DNA of 9,603 nt from a bacterium (GTDB lineage Bacteria; Electryoneota; RPQS01). This document shows, in pieces, positions 5,791-9,603 of the stretch; the stretch's first letter is position 1; the number at the start of each line of letters is the position of its first letter. The notes below the pieces were generated by a model. That model was not told where the DNA came from. It did not search any database and saw only the letters and a list, made by a program, of their open reading frames with translations. Location: NCBI GenBank assembly GCA_018814465.1, contig JAHIZR010000225.1, positions 1 through 9,603 on the forward strand. The letters are read 5' to 3'. A program made the translations under genes and the position numbers.

Positions 5791-7739
5791 AGGACATTTT
5801 TAAGAGTCTGGCTGAAGCCGTCAGATTCGATGCGGGTGAAGTACAAACCGGAAGGCAGATCAGCGCCGCTGAAAGTGAAGCTGTGAGCTCCGGCATCGAG
5901 GCGGCCGTTGTTCAGGACGGCGACTTCCTGGCCGATGGAATTGAAGACAACCACGGAAACCTGCTCAGCCTTCGGAATCGCAAAGCTGATGGTGGTTTCG
6001 GGGTTGAAAGGATTCGGGTAGCTGGTCGCGACATAGTATTCCGTCACGAGACCGGGAGCCGCATCTACATCTGTGATCCCTTCGCCGGTTACCGGGACGG
6101 CTGTGGGGCTGTTTTCATCGTTGCTGACAATGGAGATGTCACCGGAATAAACCTGCGCGGCGGTCGGAGCGAAGGTAACGGTAATGAGGCGGGTGGAACC
6201 CGGAGTGACGGCCGTGGCGGTCGGAGTAACGGTATAGCCAGCGGGAGCGGTAATCGAAGTCACGAGCAGGTTGGCAGCGCCGGTGTTACCGATCGTGAAG
6301 GTCAGATCATCAGTTGTACCAACTTCAACACCTTGGAAGTCCAGGCTGGTTGGATCCACAGTCAGGATGGGCAGGGGAGCGCCTTCCAAGGTTACGGTTA
6401 AATTACCAGTGCCGGTTGCTGTACCCCAGCCGCCGACACGAACCAGATAGCAAGCGCCGGAGCTTACTTCGAAATCGAGAATCGAAGTGTAGCCGGCACA
6501 ACCGTCGCCATCGTCGTTGCAGGCATGGAAGAATTCATTGGTTGTCGGGCAGGGAGCGCACGTTGCGTCACCAGTGGTGTAGCAGGCTAAACGGGTATCA
6601 TAGGTTGCATCATTACAGGTGCTGAAGGTTGCCATGCCGGTGCCGGGGGCGATCCAGGAAACCCAGATATCCGCGGCGAAATCGAGTCCGGCACCTTCAT
6701 CACATTCCGCAGGCAGTTCAGCGATTGAAGCATCAATGGTGGCGCTTGCAGTCGAGAAGGGGAAGACACCTTCGCCGGAGAGAACGTAGGGATCATCGCA
6801 GTCATCATTTTGAATGATCGGCAGGGCGTTCATGGTCATGTTCTGGGTAGTAGTCTGACCAAGTGTGATGACGACACCGGTCGCACTGGCGGGTTCATAG
6901 ACAGGATTAGTGAAGTTGACGGTGTAGGTCCCAGGAGTAACATCATTCAGGGTATAAACACCCGTGGCGTTAGTTGTCCCGGAGCTGCCTTCACCGGCGA
7001 CGGTAACTGTAACACCAGAGATCGGGGCGGAAGTTGCGGCATCGGTAACCGTACCGGTAAGGGTACCGCCGGGAGCGATACTTTCGATGGCGATCAGGTC
7101 AAAAGCAGCCTGCGCGCCGTCCACACCGACATAGCGGAAACCAAACTTGACATTGGCATTACCAGCATACTGAGAGACGTTAACGGAAGTGTTATACCAT
7201 TCCCAGTTTTCAAAGACGCCCTGTTCAGCTTCGCTCCAGAGCGCGGTTGCTACCCAAGTGGCGCCGCCGTCCGTTGAGACTTTGAGTTCGATATCATAGT
7301 TATCATTGGGAGTAACGCCCCAATAATAGCTCATCATCCACCAGAAGGAGACCTGATAAGAAGCCGCTGTACTCGACATATCGATGACCGGAGAAATCAG
7401 CCACTCGTCCTGCGGGGAGAGAGCGGGGTCATATTCGCAGTCCATCGCGCCGGTTCCTTCATAGAAGGTGGCAGTGGTGTGGCGCCAAGTGTAGGCGCTG
7501 TTCTGAATAGTCCGCGTCCAGTTCGTGGGCGGGAAGGTCGGAGTATTGAAATCGGCACTGGCAAGAACCTCATCCAGAGTACCGGAGGAGTGGTGATCCG
7601 CAGCGCGGAGGGTAGTTGCAGGTGCGTTCTTCGCCGCAGGATCAAGTGGTTGACCCTTGATAAAGTTGTCGGCGAAGGCGGAAGAGGCGAGCAGGATCGA
7701 AGCGAGCAGCACGAACGAAACAGTTAACTTAAGACGCAT
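5781..7739 (-). CDS. Secreted anchor-J / CarboxypepD_reg-like / PPC-like / ASH protein with type IX sorting tail
   Basis: A 652-residue protein. Signal peptide 1-23 (MRLK, core, AFA). Residues ~60-220 form a choice-of-anchor-J (cleaved-adhesin-like) domain: ADFNTPTFPPTNWT, DEWLISP, WMMSYYWGVTPNDNYDIEL, STDGGATW, FDLIAIE. Residues ~223-305 resemble a carboxypeptidase regulatory-like beta-sandwich (GTLTGTVTDAATSAPISGV, TPGTYTVNF). Residues ~310-453 are a PPC-like, cysteine-rich beta domain (NDDCDDPYVL, DIWVSWIAPGTG, FSTCNDATYDTRLACY, ACNDDGDGC, CYLVRVGGWG). Residues ~455-555 are an ASH/HYDIN-type domain (LTVDPTSLDFQGVEVGTT, FTIGNTGAANL, VTFAPTA, IVSNDENSP). The sorting tail ~565-652 has ATSYPNPFNPETTI, SIGQEVAVLNNG, PSGLYFTRI and VLMK. 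The start is supported by GGGAG (7747-7751) with 7-nt spacing. The N-terminal domain is closely related to that of the next gene upstream (7978-9603). No protease or other catalytic residues were seen; a surface adhesin-like role is inference. Confidence 0.93.
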   Translation of the reverse strand: MRLKLTVSFVLLASILLASSAFADNFIKGQPLDPAAKNAPATTLRAADHHSSGTLDEVLASADFNTPTFPPTNWTRTIQNSAYTWRHTTATFYEGTGAMDCEYDPALSPQDEWLISPVIDMSSTAASYQVSFWWMMSYYWGVTPNDNYDIELKVSTDGGATWVATALWSEAEQGVFENWEWYNTSVNVSQYAGNANVKFGFRYVGVDGAQAAFDLIAIESIAPGGTLTGTVTDAATSAPISGVTVTVAGEGSSGTTNATGVYTLNDVTPGTYTVNFTNPVYEPASATGVVITLGQTTTQNMTMNALPIIQNDDCDDPYVLSGEGVFPFSTASATIDASIAELPAECDEGAGLDFAADIWVSWIAPGTGMATFSTCNDATYDTRLACYTTGDATCAPCPTTNEFFHACNDDGDGCAGYTSILDFEVSSGACYLVRVGGWGTATGTGNLTVTLEGAPLPILTVDPTSLDFQGVEVGTTDDLTFTIGNTGAANLLVTSITAPAGYTVTPTATAVTPGSTRLITVTFAPTAAQVYSGDISIVSNDENSPTAVPVTGEGITDVDAAPGLVTEYYVATSYPNPFNPETTISFAIPKAEQVSVVVFNSIGQEVAVLNNGRLDAGAHSFTFSGADLPSGLYFTRIESDGFSQTLKNVLMK

Positions 7740-7808
7740 GTGAGTTCTCCCTCATGGTGAACAGGTTGAAAATATTTAGTTTAAAGAATGTGCTTGTTTT
7801 AAGAATTA

Positions 7809-7837
7809 AAATTAAGCAATTGTTACGAAAGTGTCAA
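7809..7837 (-). promoter_or_regulatory. Candidate promoter of the 652-aa gene
   Basis: The minus strand has a perfect TTGACA (7832-7837), then 17 nt, then TAATTT (7809-7814), a weak -10. The leader would be about 60-65 nt and ends in the GGGAG SD. The 238-nt gap 7740-7977 holds nothing else convincing. In particular no strong terminator follows the upstream gene, so read-through from it is also possible. Confidence 0.4.
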
Positions 7838-7977
7838 GTGAGGTCGCGATGAATTGGCGTGCCGACTTCATATTTTTCAGTGAATTGAATGAAAGTAAGA
7901 AAATGAGTAGACGGGCCAGAAAATGCAGATTCATCTAACGAATGGGAGCCAGCACGCTTATCTGAGATCAAGCGATC

Positions 7978-9603
7978 TTATTTCAGCAGGATCATTTTGT
8001 GAGTTTGATGATAGTCACTTGCTTCGAATACCGCGAAGTAAATCCCCGAAGCAAGATTCACTCCATCGAATTGAACGGAATATGATCCTGCGCTTACCTG
8101 CTCATTGATGAGCGATGCGACTTGCCGGCCGAGCGTATTATAGATATTCAGTGAGACATGAGCGGAAACGGGCAAATCGAACATTAGGTTGGTCGAAGGA
8201 TTGAAAGGATTCGGGTAGTTACCGTGGAATTGAATCGCTGCAGGAATTGCAGACTCGGCGGGGTTCGTATTCACCTGTGTATCGATAATGAGTTCCACAT
8301 TATCAACGGTTCCTTCATTGCCCGGCACATGGTCGATGGCGATCAGTTTCCAGATTCCGGCGGTGGCTAATCCATCAAAGCTGTGTAGTACCTGATAGGG
8401 TCGCCAGCTTCCGGTGTAGTTGGAAGTACTGTCCGCATAGGCGAAGGCGACGTCGGCTTCGTCATCGAAGCGGGTATTGACGAAGTTTTCGCCGGTCAAA
8501 TTATAGGGTTCTTCGGTAACGAGCTGGACCTGAGTTCCGGAGGGACTTTCGAGCATGAAGGTCATTTCGGAAATCATGGGGTGTGTGATATTCAAGATGA
8601 CGTCGAGATCCCTGACCGTATCCTGCATTGAGATGTCGATTTCAAAGATGTCCGTTTCCACAGGCGGGATGGAATTGATATGGAGGGTAACATCGGTAAT
8701 TGAGCCGGAATCACCTGCCGCATTGTCGGCTGCGATGAGAGTCCACGTCCCCTGCGCGCTGTGGCCGTTGAAAGCACTAAGCGGTTCGGCGGGAATCCAG
8801 CTTCCTGAATAGTTGCTGGTGCCATCGGCATAGGAGAAGGCTTGCGAAGCCTGATCGTCGAAGCGGGTGTTGGTCAGATTCGCACCGGCGGGGGATGTTT
8901 CCGATACATCCACAAGCTGGACGGTAACATTGAACGGACTCTCCAAAGCGAAAGACATATCGGAAATGTAGGGATGAGTAACGTTTAAGGTAATGTCAAG
9001 GTCCTCGATGATATCGGGCGTCGCCACTTCAATCGGCCAGGAAGCAGTGCCATTGTCGGGAATCGGGATGATGTCGCGGGGGACTGACAAGGAAACTACA
9101 TCAATGCCGGCTTCGGCGCCACCCTCGCCGCTGTAGCGCCACGCCAAACGAGCATTGGGATTATTGGCGAACTCGACCATATCAACAGCAGCCGTGTACC
9201 ACTCGAAGTTGTTAAAAGTTGCGGTTGTAACGGAATCCTCGGTCCACAGAACTGTATTGAAGTTCGCGCCGCCGTCGAGCGATAGTCTCAGTTCCAAGTC
9301 ATAGTTATCGTGTGGAAAGACACCCCAGTAATAGCTCATCATCCACTTAAAGGACAAGTCCCAGCTTATCGGATGTACTGAATCCGGCGGCGGGGCTTCA
9401 GGCAAGCTGAAGGCAGGTGAGATCAGCCATTCATCCTGCAAGGCTCCGGTTGAATCCCAGAGCACGCCTGCGTTAAAGGGTGGATCATGGGGATTTACAG
9501 GCGAGAGATAATCCTGCGCGAACCAAGTATAAGTGGGATGATTCGTATTCAGAGTTTGAATCGTCCAGCCTTCCGGGGGAAAGATGCGGCTGTTGAAGTT
9601 TTC
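7978..9603 (-). CDS. Secreted anchor-J protein with two P domains and type IX sorting tail (5' truncated)
   Basis: The minus-strand frame is open from the window edge to TAA at 7978-7980, 541 visible residues; the signal peptide and start lie beyond 9603. A GTG at 9463-9465 is internal, because the residues before it continue the same domain (ENFNSRIFPPEGWTIQTL at the edge). Visible residues ~1-172 are a choice-of-anchor-J domain (DEWLISP, WMMSYYWGVFPHDNYDLEL, SLDGGANF, FEWYTAAVD). Two tandem P-domain (proprotein convertase P/Homo B-like) units follow at ~178-310 and ~315-440. Each has DLD..LN.THP.IS.M.F.LESP, NTRFDD, FSYAD/FAYAD, SNY.GSW and GTW.LIAAD or its equivalent. The sorting tail ~453-541 has HGNYPNPFNPSTNL, TLGRQVASLINE, ASGIYFAVF and ILLK. 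P domains normally accompany subtilisin-like proteases, but no protease domain lies in the visible part, so these are probably stability or binding modules. It is the first visible gene of the array. Confidence 0.92.
   Translation of the reverse strand, partial: ENFNSRIFPPEGWTIQTLNTNHPTYTWFAQDYLSPVNPHDPPFNAGVLWDSTGALQDEWLISPAFSLPEAPPPDSVHPISWDLSFKWMMSYYWGVFPHDNYDLELRLSLDGGANFNTVLWTEDSVTTATFNNFEWYTAAVDMVEFANNPNARLAWRYSGEGGAEAGIDVVSLSVPRDIIPIPDNGTASWPIEVATPDIIEDLDITLNVTHPYISDMSFALESPFNVTVQLVDVSETSPAGANLTNTRFDDQASQAFSYADGTSNYSGSWIPAEPLSAFNGHSAQGTWTLIAADNAAGDSGSITDVTLHINSIPPVETDIFEIDISMQDTVRDLDVILNITHPMISEMTFMLESPSGTQVQLVTEEPYNLTGENFVNTRFDDEADVAFAYADSTSNYTGSWRPYQVLHSFDGLATAGIWKLIAIDHVPGNEGTVDNVELIIDTQVNTNPAESAIPAAIQFHGNYPNPFNPSTNLMFDLPVSAHVSLNIYNTLGRQVASLINEQVSAGSYSVQFDGVNLASGIYFAVFEASDYHQTHKMILLK

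Noticed and set aside
5769..7277. Plus-strand frames at 5769-6401 and 6810-7277
   Set aside because: Both have the same antisense codon register over the 652-aa gene and low-complexity Gly/Arg/Asp-rich translations; they are shadows.
7965..7978. AGATC-AAGC-GATCT hairpin as terminator of the truncated gene
   Set aside because: The stem is only 5 bp, overlaps the stop codon and has no U-tract.
9463..9465. GTG as the start of the P-domain protein
   Set aside because: The frame is open to the window edge and the upstream residues complete the anchor-J domain, so the true start lies outside the window.
841..9603. The four cargo genes as a single operon
   Set aside because: Gaps of 238, 422 and 573 nt, clear terminators after two of the genes and a hairpin after the last, and separate SD and promoter candidates argue for mostly separate transcripts. 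Read-through from the truncated gene into the 652-aa gene remains possible.

Overview
The window reads as a chromosomal segment from an uncultured-type bacterium of the Fibrobacteres-Chlorobi-Bacteroidetes (FCB) superphylum or a neighbouring candidate phylum. The main reason is that four consecutive minus-strand genes each end in the same roughly 85-residue C-terminal domain. This domain carries a YPNPFNP-type motif, a G(R/Q)(E/Q)VA(S/V)L turn, a SG(L/T/I)Y strand and a terminal lysine, which is the classic type IX secretion (Por) sorting tail. Base composition is moderate (roughly half G+C by eye). The three visible starts have good Shine-Dalgarno sites (GGAGGT, GGGAG, GAAAGG) at 7-8 nt, and a perfect TTGACA lies upstream of one gene. 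Bacteroidia and Flavobacteriia usually use weak SD and TAnnTTTG promoters, so a non-Bacteroidota FCB lineage (Zixibacteria-, KSB1-, Marinimicrobia- or Cloacimonadota-like) seems more likely. The exact lineage cannot be settled from this window.

Layout. Bases 2-649 (+) hold the C-terminal part of a membrane-anchored TPR protein. It converges on the secreted-protein array, and a bidirectional hairpin terminator lies between them. Reading against the numbering come four large secreted proteins. The first is a 5'-truncated protein with a choice-of-anchor-J-like domain and two P domains (7978-9603). The second is a 652-residue protein with anchor-J, carboxypeptidase-regulatory-like, PPC-like and ASH/HYDIN-type domains (5781-7739). 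The third is a 910-residue multi-domain protein (2626-5358). The fourth is a 403-residue protein with an N-terminal domain I cannot name (841-2052). The last two share an FN3-like 'LPVEL..F' module just before the sorting tail. The three complete genes each have a 23-residue signal peptide ending AxA, their own SD and a downstream hairpin, so this is an array of mostly single-gene units rather than a classical operon.

The intergenic DNA has its own structure. It holds two copies of a ~120 bp repeat (662-780 and 2421-2542), a dispersed-palindrome-like hairpin (5610-5654), and two nearly identical GC-rich terminators (2551-2581 and 5709-5738). Upstream of those terminators, in the transcript sense, sit a small hairpin and an 8-bp inverted repeat spanning the stop codon; this arrangement is shared by the 910- and 652-residue genes.

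Function. All four proteins are predicted to be exported by Sec, cross the outer membrane by type IX secretion, and be attached to the surface or released. No catalytic domain was recognised in any of them, so adhesive, binding or structural roles are the reasonable inference. No mobile element, CRISPR array, tRNA or rRNA was seen. I did not find a convincing new enzymatic or defence system. The notable points are the mosaic cargo array and the conserved 3'-end and intergenic elements.
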